DNA of 64,000 nt from Atopobium sp. oral taxon 416 (lineage in GTDB: Bacteria; Actinomycetota; Coriobacteriia; Coriobacteriales; Atopobiaceae): NCBI RefSeq assembly GCF_018128285.1, contig NZ_CP072380.1, forward strand, positions 248,001 to 312,000, written 5' to 3'. A program made the position numbers and the translations under genes. Each line of letters begins with the position of its first letter. Position 1 is the stretch's first letter. Positions 52,057 to 60,777 of the stretch are shown here, in pieces. The notes under the pieces were generated by a model. That model was not told the origin of the DNA. It did not search any database and was given only the letters and a program-made list of their open reading frames with translations.

Positions 52057-52287
52057 TCATCGCTCGGAGACCCTGAGGACGTCGTAGCCGATTGCCTGCA
52101 CTGCATCCGCTATCTGCTGCGCGCTGGTCTGCGCCGGGTCGAACTCCGCCTTTGCCTTGCTGGCGTTGAAAAGGACCTTCGCGGATTCGCCGACGATCCC
52201 GGGGACGCCCTTGATGGCACCCTCAATCTTCTGCATGCAGGTGGGGCAGGCCAGGGTCTCAAGCTGCAGGGTTGCCTTCTTGTTCAT
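52057..52287 (-). CDS. heavy-metal-associated (HMA) domain protein
   Basis: This is a 76-residue ferredoxin-fold metal chaperone. The metal site is CPTCMQK at residues 14-20 (LETLACPTCMQKIEGAIKGV), and it ends QAIGYDVLRVSER. The start is the ATG at 52287 after AGGAAG; the frame is open further upstream but overlaps the ATPase gene. It lies 40 bases after the P1B ATPase and probably delivers or buffers the ion moved by it. The ATPase itself has no N-terminal HMA domain, so this protein may replace it. Confidence 0.85.
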   Translation of the reverse strand: MNKKATLQLETLACPTCMQKIEGAIKGVPGIVGESAKVLFNASKAKAEFDPAQTSAQQIADAVQAIGYDVLRVSER

Positions 52288-52327
52288 GGTCGTACTTCCT
52301 TTCTGGTTGGTTTCGTTGCTGTGCACA

Positions 52328-54235
52328 CTATCGCGCGGATTGCGGCTGCGGGAATTGACGTCTGTCAAGTGCCATGGACTTTTTTGGGTCTCTGCCGTAC
52401 CCCAAGAGGCGCATCGCGTTCAGGATGACGACAAGGATACTGCCCTCGTGCACGAACATGCCTATGGCCATGTTCATCCACGTGCTTGCCACAAGGTTCA
52501 CCAGCAGAAACGCCACGGTCACCAGGGCAATCGAGATGTTCTGAACCATGTTTTGCTGTGTGGCCCGGGCCAGGCCCAGAGCGTGCGGAATCCTGTGGAA
52601 GTCCGAGCCCGTGAGCACGACGTCGGAGGTCTCGATGGCCACATCTGTGCCGCCGCCCATGGCGATGCCGATGTCGGCTAGGGCTAGGGAGGGGCTGTCG
52701 TTGATGCCGTCGCCCACGAAGGCCACGGTCTGGCCCTGCATCTGGAGCCTCTTCACGTACTCGGCCTTGTCCTCGGGCAGGAGTCCGCCGTGTGCCTCCG
52801 TGAGGCCCAGCTGACGTGCCACCAGGTCGACCGTGCCCTGGTTATCGCCGGAGAGAAGCACCAGGTTCTTCACGCCTAGCCTGCGCAGGACCATAAGGAC
52901 ATCCTTTACCTCGTCGCGGGTGCGGTCGCGGATTCCAACTGCCAGCGCCAGACTGCCGTCCAGGGCGAGAAGGACAATGGAGTCCCCCTCCGCCTCGCGG
53001 CCGGCGAGGTCGGACTTAGCACGCTCGTCGAGCACGACGCTATGGCGCCGCAGCAGGCGTTCGTTGCCCACCAGCACCTGGTGGCCCTCCACCTGGGCGG
53101 CGATGCCCTCTCCGCGGACGGCCTCCGTGGAGCCCACCTTGTGCCTCTGCACGTCGGCATAGTGGCCGGCGATGGCCCGCGTCAGCGGGTGGTCGGACTC
53201 CGCCTCGACGCTGGCGAGAATGACCTCGGCTTCGGTCGGATCGTCCACGTAGGGGATGGTCCTTGCCACTTGTGGGGTGCCGTACGTGAGTGTGCCCGTC
53301 TTGTCAAAGAGGATGGTATCGACATGACTGAAATTGGTGATCACGTTGCTGCCCTTGAAGAGGATCCCATTGCGCGCGCCGTTGCCGATGCCCGCTACGT
53401 TCGAGACGGGTACGCCTATCACGAGCGCGCCGGGGCATCCCAGGACCAGAATCGTGACGGCCAACTCCACATTGCGCGTGACCAACCAGACGAGCGCGGC
53501 GATGAGAAGGACCGCGGGGGTGTAGTAGCGCGAGAACCGGTCGATGAAGCGCTCCGCCTCGGACTTGGAGTCCTGGGCTTCCTCCACCAGCTCGATGATC
53601 TTGCCGAACGTGGTGTCCTCGCCCACCTTCTGGGCGCGCAGCTGGATGGTGCCGTTCTTCAGAATGGTGCCGGCGTAGACCTGGCTGCCGGGTGACTTCT
53701 CCGCAGGCAATGGCTCGCCCGTGATGCTGGCCTCGTTTGCCAGTCCAGAACCCTCGACTACGACTCCGTCCACCGGGACCTTACCGCCGGTCTTCACTCG
53801 CAAGACGTCGTCCACGTCGACCTCATCGACGTCCACCTCCTCGAAGTCGCCGTCATCCGTCAGTCGATACGCGGTCTCGGGTGCCATTTGGGTGAGGCCC
53901 TTGATGGCCGAGCGGGTCTTTGCCAGGGTCCGCTGCTCGAGCCACGCACCAAAGAGGAAGAGGAATGCGACGACCGCGGACTCCGCGTACTCCTGGATGG
54001 CAATGGCGCCGAGCATTGCGATGGTCACCAGAAGGTCGATGCTCACGACCCTGACCCTTAGCGCCTTCAGCGCTTGGATCAGGATGGGTAGGCCTCCTGC
54101 GATCGATGCCGCCAACAGCAGCCAGGCGGCCGCCTGCTCGTTTGTCAGGACAAACCTGGCCGCGAATGCTACCGCAATGAGTATACCCGTCGCCGCGGTC
54201 AGCCCGATGCGGTGCTGTAATATAAGCCTTTTCAT
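52328..54235 (-). CDS. P1B-type heavy-metal-translocating ATPase
   Basis: This is a 635-residue membrane pump, without an N-terminal metal-binding domain. The actuator domain has ANEASITGEPLPAEKSPG (166-183). The sixth membrane segment carries CPG (267-269, LVLGCPGALVIG) in place of the common CPC. The phosphorylated Asp is 311 in DKTGTLT. The nucleotide domain has AESDHPLTRAIAG, and the hinge is VAFVGDGINDSPSLALA. The final segments contain MFVHEGSILVVILNAMRLL. GGAGG is eight bases before the ATG. The CPG motif occurs in a poorly characterised P1B subgroup, so the metal cannot be named. It is the first gene of an operon with HMA, Ric-like and Crp/Fnr genes. Confidence 0.92.
   Translation of the reverse strand: MKRLILQHRIGLTAATGILIAVAFAARFVLTNEQAAAWLLLAASIAGGLPILIQALKALRVRVVSIDLLVTIAMLGAIAIQEYAESAVVAFLFLFGAWLEQRTLAKTRSAIKGLTQMAPETAYRLTDDGDFEEVDVDEVDVDDVLRVKTGGKVPVDGVVVEGSGLANEASITGEPLPAEKSPGSQVYAGTILKNGTIQLRAQKVGEDTTFGKIIELVEEAQDSKSEAERFIDRFSRYYTPAVLLIAALVWLVTRNVELAVTILVLGCPGALVIGVPVSNVAGIGNGARNGILFKGSNVITNFSHVDTILFDKTGTLTYGTPQVARTIPYVDDPTEAEVILASVEAESDHPLTRAIAGHYADVQRHKVGSTEAVRGEGIAAQVEGHQVLVGNERLLRRHSVVLDERAKSDLAGREAEGDSIVLLALDGSLALAVGIRDRTRDEVKDVLMVLRRLGVKNLVLLSGDNQGTVDLVARQLGLTEAHGGLLPEDKAEYVKRLQMQGQTVAFVGDGINDSPSLALADIGIAMGGGTDVAIETSDVVLTGSDFHRIPHALGLARATQQNMVQNISIALVTVAFLLVNLVASTWMNMAIGMFVHEGSILVVILNAMRLLGYGRDPKKSMALDRRQFPQPQSAR
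52355..52368. promoter_or_regulatory. Crp/Fnr-type palindrome before the HMA gene
   Basis: TTGACGTCTGTCAA has the form TTGAC-N4-GTCAA, like the Fnr site TTGAT-N4-ATCAA. It lies inside the 3' end of the ATPase coding region, 68 bases upstream of the HMA start codon. Confidence 0.5.
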
Positions 54236-54300
54236 CTGCTCTACCTCCGTCCGAACTCCTTTGACGATTCGTAGAGTAGGAGCAGGGGAACATTTGCGAA

Positions 54301-54314
54301 TTGACCTCCGTCAA
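54301..54314. promoter_or_regulatory. Crp/Fnr-type palindrome before the P1B ATPase operon
   Basis: TTGACCTCCGTCAA (TTGACGGAGGTCAA on the gene strand) is a perfect TTGAC-N4-GTCAA palindrome, 66 bases upstream of the ATPase start. It is the likely site for the Crp/Fnr protein encoded in the same operon. Confidence 0.65.
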
Positions 54315-54531
54315 GTTCGGAGAAATGAATTAAGGGAGGGGGAATTGGGTACGGGGGGAACGCCCGACAAGCAGGCCCTAACGCTTAAGTGAGTTCACTG
54401 TACCAAGGCGCGGGTAATGGGCGTCTGGCTCGGGTTTTGCGTTCGAGACCGATGAAGCTTAGACGGCCGGCAACTTCCGAGGGGTACGGCGTCACCGTCC
54501 CGTAGCCAAGAAAGTGTCACACAGCCTCTAG

Positions 54532-54619
54532 GGAAACGATGATTAATGCCTATGCCGGCCGCGAAAGGCCACGTGACTGGTCCTTTCTGGCACATCATTG
54601 GGAATTAATCATCGTTTCC
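54532..54619. mobile_element. 88-bp MITE, second copy
   Basis: This is the same length as the copy at 35493-35580 and about nine bases in ten identical in reverse orientation. CTAG precedes it (54528-54531), but the right side reads CTCCTAG, so the duplication is imperfect. The stretch 54315-54527 before it has no supported gene. Confidence 0.82.
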
Positions 54620-54622
54620 CTC

Positions 54623-54811
54623 CTAGCGAGAAGGCTTTGCAACAAGAAAGGATGCCACACATGCGCTAGTTGAATTCATTGAGGGCTACTACAACAGAAA
54701 ACGTCCCCACTCAACGACCAACAACAAAATTCCAGCGAAGGTAATGGATGCTTTCTTTGAAAGAACGAAATCTATATCAGAAGAGGACCAGATATCACCA
54801 TCCAATGCAGC
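54623..54811 (+). repeat. left arm of a 189-bp inverted repeat (IS3 transposase C-terminus)
   Basis: The plus strand reads LVEFIEGYYNRKRPHSTTNN and continues KIPAKVMDAFFERTKSIS, the C-terminus of an IS3-type OrfB. The arm is repeated, inverted and about 95% identical, at 55892-56080 on the other side of the IS30 element. Confidence 0.8.
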
Positions 54812-55891
54812 GGCGGATTAGCATTCTGAGTGCAACAGGATAGCCCGCTGAATGCAAGCGTGGCACACTCCGGAAGGCTACGATGTTGGTTGTCCAAGTC
54901 AACGTCGAAAGCTAAAAGGAATGTGCCACTACAAACATCTTAGCCCTCAGGAGAGGAACTGCATAGCCGTACTGTGTGGCACAAGGGAAGGCCAATCGCC
55001 TATATCGCGGGAAAGATCGGCAGGGACAGCTCCAGCGTCTGCCACAAGCTCAAGAGAAACGCACGCCACGGACGCTTTAGGGCATGTACTGCCCCAAAGG
55101 AGGGCAAGCCCGCCCACGGCAGATAAAGGCCGAAAAGGAAGCGCTCAGACCCTGCGCTTACGCAGAAGGTGCGCTTGCTCATCATGGACAGACACTGGTC
55201 CCTGGAGCAGATAGACGACATCTCAGGCTCGAGGGTGGCGGCAGGTGCACCGTTGAGCCTGCCGACTATTCTTACCGGCAGGTCCAGGCCGCCACGCTCG
55301 ACCTGCCGGGATCCGGCCCGCAAGGCCAGGTGCGGCGCCACCTGCGCAGCAAGAGGCCTACGACGAGGGGCAAGATCGAGATCTTACACACCGTGGATGA
55401 GAGGTCCAAGAGGCCGATGCAAGGTCTCGTCTCGGAGAGTGGGCAGACGACACGCTCGTGGCAGCAGGACCCGTGTGCCTGCTCGTGCTTGCCGACAGGG
55501 CAGTGAGGCTGCTTGCCGCGAGAAGATGCCACCACGACAGCGGGAGTGTCTCTAAGGCCGCCTTCGGGCTTTTGCAGGGACGTCCCCTCAAGACGCTCAC
55601 TTCCGGATAGGGGCAAGCAGTTCGCAGGGCATACAGGGCTCACAGAGGCCTTGGGAGGCGTGCAGTTCTACTTCTGCGACCCCCACCATCTATGGCAGAA
55701 GCTAACAGTTAAGAACACCAACGGGCTCCTGCTAGAGTTCTTCCCCTAAGGGCAGCGACTTCGACAAGGTCACAGACGAGGAGGTGCAGCATACAGTGGA
55801 GCTGATCTGCGACAGAGCGAGGAAGGTCCTTGGATATAGGACAGCCAACGAGGTCTTTAGGGAGATGGTGCACTCAGCTTGACAATCTGTC
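54812..55891 (+). mobile_element. IS30-family element B, degenerate transposase
   Basis: Ends are GCGGATTAGCATTCTGAGTG (54813) and CACTCAGCTTGACAATCTG (near 55871-55889). The transposase starts MCHYKHLSPQERNCIAVLCG at about 54921. It passes through GKIGRDSSSVCHKLKRNARH (helix-turn-helix), MDRHWSLEQID and SDRGKQFAGHTGLTEALGG, then FYFCDPHHLWQKLTVKNTNG and LICDRARKVLGYRTANEVFR, in alternating frames. The order is complete but at least four frameshifts inactivate it. The right-hand part is nearly identical to the copy at 63549-64000. Confidence 0.82.
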
Positions 55892-56080
55892 GCTGCATTG
55901 GATGGTGATATCTGGTCCTCTTCTGATATAGGCTTCGTTCTTTCAAAGAAAGCATCTACTACCTTCGCTGGAATTTTGTTGTTGATCGTTGAGTGGGGAC
56001 GTTTTCTGTTGTAGTAGCCCTCAATGAATTCAGCTAGCGCATGTGTGGCGTCCTTTCTTGTTGCAAAGCCTCCTCGCTAG
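55892..56080 (-). repeat. right arm of the 189-bp inverted repeat
   Basis: Inverted copy of 54623-54811, reading the same IS3 OrfB C-terminus on the minus strand (YYNRKRPHSTINNKIPAKVV). With the IS30 between them the two arms could form a very large stem. Confidence 0.8.
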
Positions 56081-56089
56081 TACATCTCA

Positions 56090-57390
56090 CCTTTAAGAGG
56101 CTCTTCGCTGTTTCTAGTGGGTAGCGTATGCCAGCTTCTTCTGGGCCGTGAAGTCCAGACGGCCTAGCCTGAGGAAGATCATCGTCCTGAAGTAGGCGAT
56201 GCTCCTGAAGCCCCTGGCGATGCTGCGGGCGGACTGGACGACCGAGTTGAGGCCTTCGAGGAACGAGTTGGTGGAGCCCCTCTTCCACCAGTTGAGGATA
56301 CCTTCTCGCTCCTTCCTGAGGGTCCTCGCCACGCTCTTCATCTCGGCCACGGCAGAGTGCATCATCCACGAGCAGAGGCGCTCTGGGGCCTCTGCGGCCG
56401 ATTTTCTGTCAGCACATGAATAGACGTCCTGCAGCGCCTCTGCCATCTGGCAGGCGCGTGCCTCCCTGAGATGGGTCTTCGCAGGGTCGAGCTCCTCCCT
56501 CTTGGCGAGCTGGAGCTTTGTGAGCGACTCCTTCTTCTTCAGCCACAGGTACTTCGTCTGGGCAAGCTGCCTTGTACTTCTCCGCCGACTCGCGCCGCTC
56601 TTGGCACCTCACAGGGTCTGTCACCCTCATCAGGAGCTGCACCACATGGAAGCTATCCACAATCTGTGTGGCCTGGGGCATCTTGGCGCCGCCCGCGAGT
56701 ATGCCTTAAAGCCATGTCGCGCGTGACCTCTAAGACCTTCGTGCGGTCCCCTCCTGTGCTTCTTAAGCTCGTCTCAGAGCCTGCCTAAGGCCCCCTTGTC
56801 CCTGCCCTGCGTGATGGCCACGGCGCGCTGGTGGTCGAGGTTGGCCATGATGCTGATGTAGCTTTGGTTGCGCTTGCGGGCGGTGTCGTCTATCCCTACG
56901 CGCACGACATCCGAGTAGTCGACGGCATCCCTCGCCTCGGTCACGGCCTTGCCCAGCAGCCGCCATATGCGCGTGGGCTGTCTCGTGCACCAGATACGCT
57001 ATCGCGGAGACGCTCATGCCAAAGAGCGCCATCACTTATCACCTGCGCCTCGAAGAGCGCCGTGAAGTGCGTCTTCGGCCGCACCTTTCAGGGTATCCTC
57101 ACGGCATGCACGCCGTCTTTGGGGCAGTCGGCCCTGGGCACGGCGCAGTGCACGATCGTATCGTATTGCCAGATGTCGAGGTGTCTCCAGGTCCTCTCGC
57201 GCGTGTCACAGGTGCCGCACCTCCTGTGGCAGACAGGGCACTCGAGCGCCTGCCCTTCCTGTGGGCCACCCTCACATGGAGCTCGTCTTGCGCTTCCTCG
57301 CGCTCCTTAAACCAGACACCGCAGACCTCCCACTCGTCGCTGAGTCCCCTGGGACCTCTTAAAGAGCCTTGCTAGCATCCCTGCCTGAAT
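56090..57390 (-). pseudogene. ISL3-family transposase, frameshifted
   Basis: Minus-strand order: CGVWFKEREEAQDELHVRVA (about 57290-57340), the zinc-finger words ECPVCHRRCGTCDTRERTWR, and AVPRADCPKDGVHAV. MALFGMSVSAIAYLVHETAH at 57035 and VDYSDVVRVGIDDTARKRNQ (catalytic core) follow. The intact C-terminal frame reads GILNWWKRGSTNSFLEGLNS and FRSIAYFRTMIFLRLGRLDF (56114-56446). Frames break several times. It is the most complete of the three ISL3 copies. Confidence 0.75.
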
Positions 57391-57589
57391 ATCCATATCG
57401 CACCTTAGGAACGCAGCCTCCTGTCGGGGAAAATCCTACCGTTTAAAGGCCACGTCCTCAAGGGGATGCAGATATGCTACCCACCATACGTAGCGAAGAG
57501 CCCTTTAAGAGTGGCAAAGACTTCGCCACGGCATTATCGCAGCAGGTGCCCCAGAGGTTGCAGGAGAGCCTCACATCGTTTCTCTTAAG

Positions 57590-58560
57590 CCCACAGAGCA
57601 GACAAGCCTAAGAGGTGTATTGGGCACCTTTGTCTGAATGAAAGGCTGCATTTTCTGCCACATATCCTCGACACTGAGCCACTTTCAGTGTATCTAGCAC
57701 ACTATCGGCTCCCGCTCTATCTGACAGCGACCAAGCCCACCACCATGTAGGTGTTTAAGCCTCACACAGCAAGAAAGATAGAGCCAGCCCTTTTCCGTGA
57801 AGAGATAGGTAATATCTCCAACAAGCTTATAGGTGGAGTCAGGGCTTTATGAGGTCACAATGTATAAGATCAGGCTTTGGTTTGGCATATCTGTCAGGGA
57901 CAGTGGTTCTCTTCTGATCTGTAAAGGGGGTGAGCCCTTTATTCTTAAGCTCGCGCATGCATTTTCTTACCCTGTAGGGGGTAGTGTGGGAAAACTCATC
58001 AGCTAGATAGCAGTGGGTGTAAACCTAGTCCCAAAACCTCTGTCAGAGTCCACCCACAAGCGCCTGATAGCCTCTGTAAGCTCACCTCACCCGTTTTCTG
58101 GTGCTCCTGCGAAACACCCATGAATAAAAGCTTGAGCGCAATACCTTAAGGATTAAAGCCTGTATCTTGATCGGGAGGTTTTCCTTCTCCTTAAGCACCT
58201 GCTTGTAACAATCTATTGCACTTGATCCTTTGCGAAGAAGGCCGCGGCTACCTTTAAGCAGGCATGTTCCATCTCAAGCTCTTTGCTGCGCTTAGCATAA
58301 GGCTTTTGAGCTTTTCCTCTTTAGCCTCGCTGCGCTTAAGCACCTGATAGCCTATCTCTGTACTCTTTTACCCAGCGGATCTGTGTTTTGGGACTTAAGC
58401 CCTAATTCGGTGGTAAGGTGGGCTATCGACTTGCCGGTGGAGATAGCACACTCAGCTGTTTTCAGGCGCTACTTATCGCTGTATTTGGTAGCAAGATTGT
58501 TTGTTACCTGTAGTCCTTTCGGTCGGCTTGTCTTGCAGTTAAGAGGAGTCTCATAATTCC
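57590..58560 (-). pseudogene. IS3-family transposase remnant
   Basis: Very degenerate OrfB words appear on the minus strand (PDSTYKLVGDITYLFTEKGW, then LYLSCCVRLKHLHGGGLG near 57750-57850). OrfA-like words (LKTQIRWVKEY; KSLMLSAAKS) appear near 58250-58400. Stops occur every few dozen codons. It abuts the truncated hsdS gene. Confidence 0.55.
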
Positions 58561-58578
58561 TCAAGCCGCACTGTCCGA

Positions 58579-59156
58579 AAAAATGATACAGGTCATAAGC
58601 TGGGAGACTTCGCTACTAAGGTGATGAGGAAAAACTCAGATCTTGCCACCAGCGAGACGTTCACCAACTCCGCCGAGCTAAGCGTGGTGAGCCAGCTCGA
58701 CTACTTCGACCATGGTATCATGAAGGGCGAGAGCATTGGCAACTACACCGTGGTCGAACCTGACGACTTTGTGTACAACCCGCGAATCTCGGTCGCTGCA
58801 CCTGTGGGTCCCATCAACAGAAACCGCCTGGGTAGAGCTAGAGTTATGTCTCCGCTCTATACGGTTTTCCGGACAGATGAAACCATTGACAAGTGCTTCT
58901 TGGAACATTATTTCGAGACGACGCTTTGGCATGGCTTCTTGAACTTAGAGGGAAATTCGGGGGTACGCTCCAGCAGATTTTCGATAGCTGAACCGGCCTT
59001 CTTCGAAATGCTGATTTCTTGCCCGATAAAGGCCGAGCAACAGAAAATCTCATCATTGCTGGAACACCTCGACTCCCTCATCACCCTTCATTAGTGTAAG
59101 CTGGACTTGCTCAAAAAGGTCGAGAGGTTCCTGCTCGAGAGGATGTCCGTCTAGAC
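58579..59156 (+). pseudogene. type I restriction specificity subunit HsdS, C-terminal half
   Basis: The frame begins inside the second target-recognition domain: KLGDFATKVMRKNSDLATSE and then VEPDDFVYNPRISVAAPVGP with INRNRLGRARVMSPLYTVFR, typical of HsdS. The closing conserved helix is EQQKISSLLEHLDSLITLH. A TAG at 59092-59094 interrupts it; the normal end CKLDLLKKVERFLLERMSV follows in frame to 59156. The first recognition domain is replaced by the IS3 remnant. No hsdM is present in the window. Confidence 0.8.
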
Positions 59157-59175
59157 AGTCAGAAGGAGGATTGGT

Positions 59176-59364
59176 ATGGATCGCAAGACGCTCGTAGAGG
59201 AATCGATTCACTCGGGCGAGATGGAAGGCGCCTACGTTTCCGCGGAATTCCGCAAGGACGCCGACGAGTACGTGAAGGGCAACATTCCCATAGAGGACCT
59301 CATGCGGCGCACCAAGCGGCGCTGGGACCCAAAGCGCAAGAAGGGTGCACCCCATGTCGGATGA
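59176..59364 (+). CDS. VbhA-type antitoxin of the Fic toxin
   Basis: This is a 62-residue protein. The inhibitory motif [S/T]xxxE[G/N] of Fic antitoxins is visible as S13-GEM-E17-G18 in ESIHSGEMEGAYVS. In VbhA-Fic pairs this glutamate occupies the ATP gamma-phosphate site of Fic and blocks AMPylation. AGAAGGAGG precedes the ATG. Its end overlaps the fic start by 11 bases, so the two are coupled. Confidence 0.85.
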   Translation: MDRKTLVEESIHSGEMEGAYVSAEFRKDADEYVKGNIPIEDLMRRTKRRWDPKRKKGAPHVG

Positions 59365-60010
59365 GTTCGTGGACCCCTACATCGACCCGGAGACGGGGGT
59401 ACTCCGCAATCTCGTTGGTGCGACCTCGTACGACGAGCTGGCCAACGCCGAGGGGGAACTCGTGTCATCCCGCGCTGCCGAGTTCGTGAGCAAGTTCTCG
59501 CCTCACGTCGTAGGGACGCTTGACGACTTGAAGATCATCCACCATTACCTGTTCCAGGACATCTACGACTGGGCCGGGGAGATCAGGACCGTGGAGATAC
59601 GGAAGAACGAGGAGGGGTCGCAGTTCTTCCTCCCGTCGGTGAATATACCCATGGGTATTGTCTGGTCCCTGTCCGAGTTGGAAAAGGATGACCACTTGAG
59701 AGGAATGGGACGTGACGAGTTCGCACGATGTCTCGCCTACCACTACGACAACTACAACTTCGCGCATCCCTTTCGTGAGGGGAATGGTCGCACGCAGAGG
59801 CTCTTCTGGACACTCGTGTGCCACGATGCGGGATACGATCTCATGTGGAGGTCGGTGTCGGGCGAGGAGAACGACCGGGCCAGCCGCGACGCGGCGGAGA
59901 AACGCGACTACGGCGGCCTCATCGACATGTTCTTGAGGATCGCCATTCCGTGCGACCCTAAGATTCCTCTCAACGCGGGGCTTGTGGATGCCAGGCACCT
60001 TAATGGATGA
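59354..60010 (+). CDS. Fic-family AMPylating toxin
   Basis: This is a 218-residue Fic protein, apparently intact. The catalytic motif HPFREGNGRTQR (His138 onwards) is a perfect HxFx[D/E]GNGRxxR, and the beta-hairpin flap (FLPSVNIPMGI) precedes it. I prefer the ATG at 59354, which overlaps the antitoxin; the frame also contains a GTG at 59345. Fic toxins transfer AMP from ATP to a target protein; for VbhT-like and many class I members the target is a type II topoisomerase, but the target here is unknown. The pair sits between hsdS and hsdR remnants. Confidence 0.92.
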   Translation: MSDEFVDPYIDPETGVLRNLVGATSYDELANAEGELVSSRAAEFVSKFSPHVVGTLDDLKIIHHYLFQDIYDWAGEIRTVEIRKNEEGSQFFLPSVNIPMGIVWSLSELEKDDHLRGMGRDEFARCLAYHYDNYNFAHPFREGNGRTQRLFWTLVCHDAGYDLMWRSVSGEENDRASRDAAEKRDYGGLIDMFLRIAIPCDPKIPLNAGLVDARHLNG

Positions 60011-60053
60011 GCCAACGGCCCATTATCAGAAACAAGGAAATCGGGTAGGTTAA

Positions 60054-60730
60054 ATGGCTGACGCATTCAAATCCGAAGCCGCCTTCGAGGACGCAGTCGT
60101 GCAGCGCCTCAAGCCCTACGGTTGGAGGGGAGGCGTTCTGCATAACCCTACCGAGCAGGACGTGCTGGACAACTGGGCCCACATCCTCTACGAGAACAAC
60201 AAGGGTATCGACCAGCTCAACGGCTGCCCCCCCTCACGCAGGACGAGATGGGGCAGCTCATGGAACAGATCACGGCCTCGCGCACTCCCATGCGTCTAAA
60301 CGGCTTCATCAACGGCAGAAGTGTCTTCATCACCCGCGACAACCCCGATGGTACCCTGCACTTCGGCCGTGAGGTGAGCCTCTACGTCTACGACCGACGC
60401 GACATCGCTGGCGGCAGGAGCGTCTACCAGATAGCCGAACAGCCCGTCTTCGCCGCTAAGTCGGGCCGGCTCAACAGCCGGCGGGGCGACCTGACCCTGC
60501 TTATCAACGGAATGCCGCTTATCCACGTGGAACTCAAGCGTAGCGGGATTCCGGTGGCCCAGGTCTGCAACCAAATAGAGAAGTACGCTCATGAGTGCAT
60601 CTTCACCGGGCTCTTCTCGCTCGTACAGGTCTTCGTAGCCATGGAGCCCGCCGAGACGCTCTACTTCGCCAACCTCGGGGAAGGCGGTGACTTCTCCCTC
60701 GATTGTGTCGAGTTTTGTGGTGTAAGAGTA
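60054..60730 (+). pseudogene. type I restriction subunit HsdR, N-terminal fragment, frameshifted
   Basis: The ATG at 60054 starts MADAFKSEAAFEDAVVQRLK. The frame shifts near 60230 (between KGIDQLNG and LTQDEMGQLMEQITASRTPM). It continues LNGFINGRSVFITRDNPDGT and the PD-(D/E)XK nuclease part, LTLLINGMPLIHVELKRSG, then IEKYAHECIFTGLFSLVQVF. The match ends near 60730 close to the IS256 element, so the helicase domain is lost. With the truncated hsdS this shows a dead type I restriction locus. Confidence 0.78.
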
Positions 60731-60777
60731 GGGCCGCGCCAGTCTCGATATCGGCAGCCTCCTGCGTTGGCGTAACT

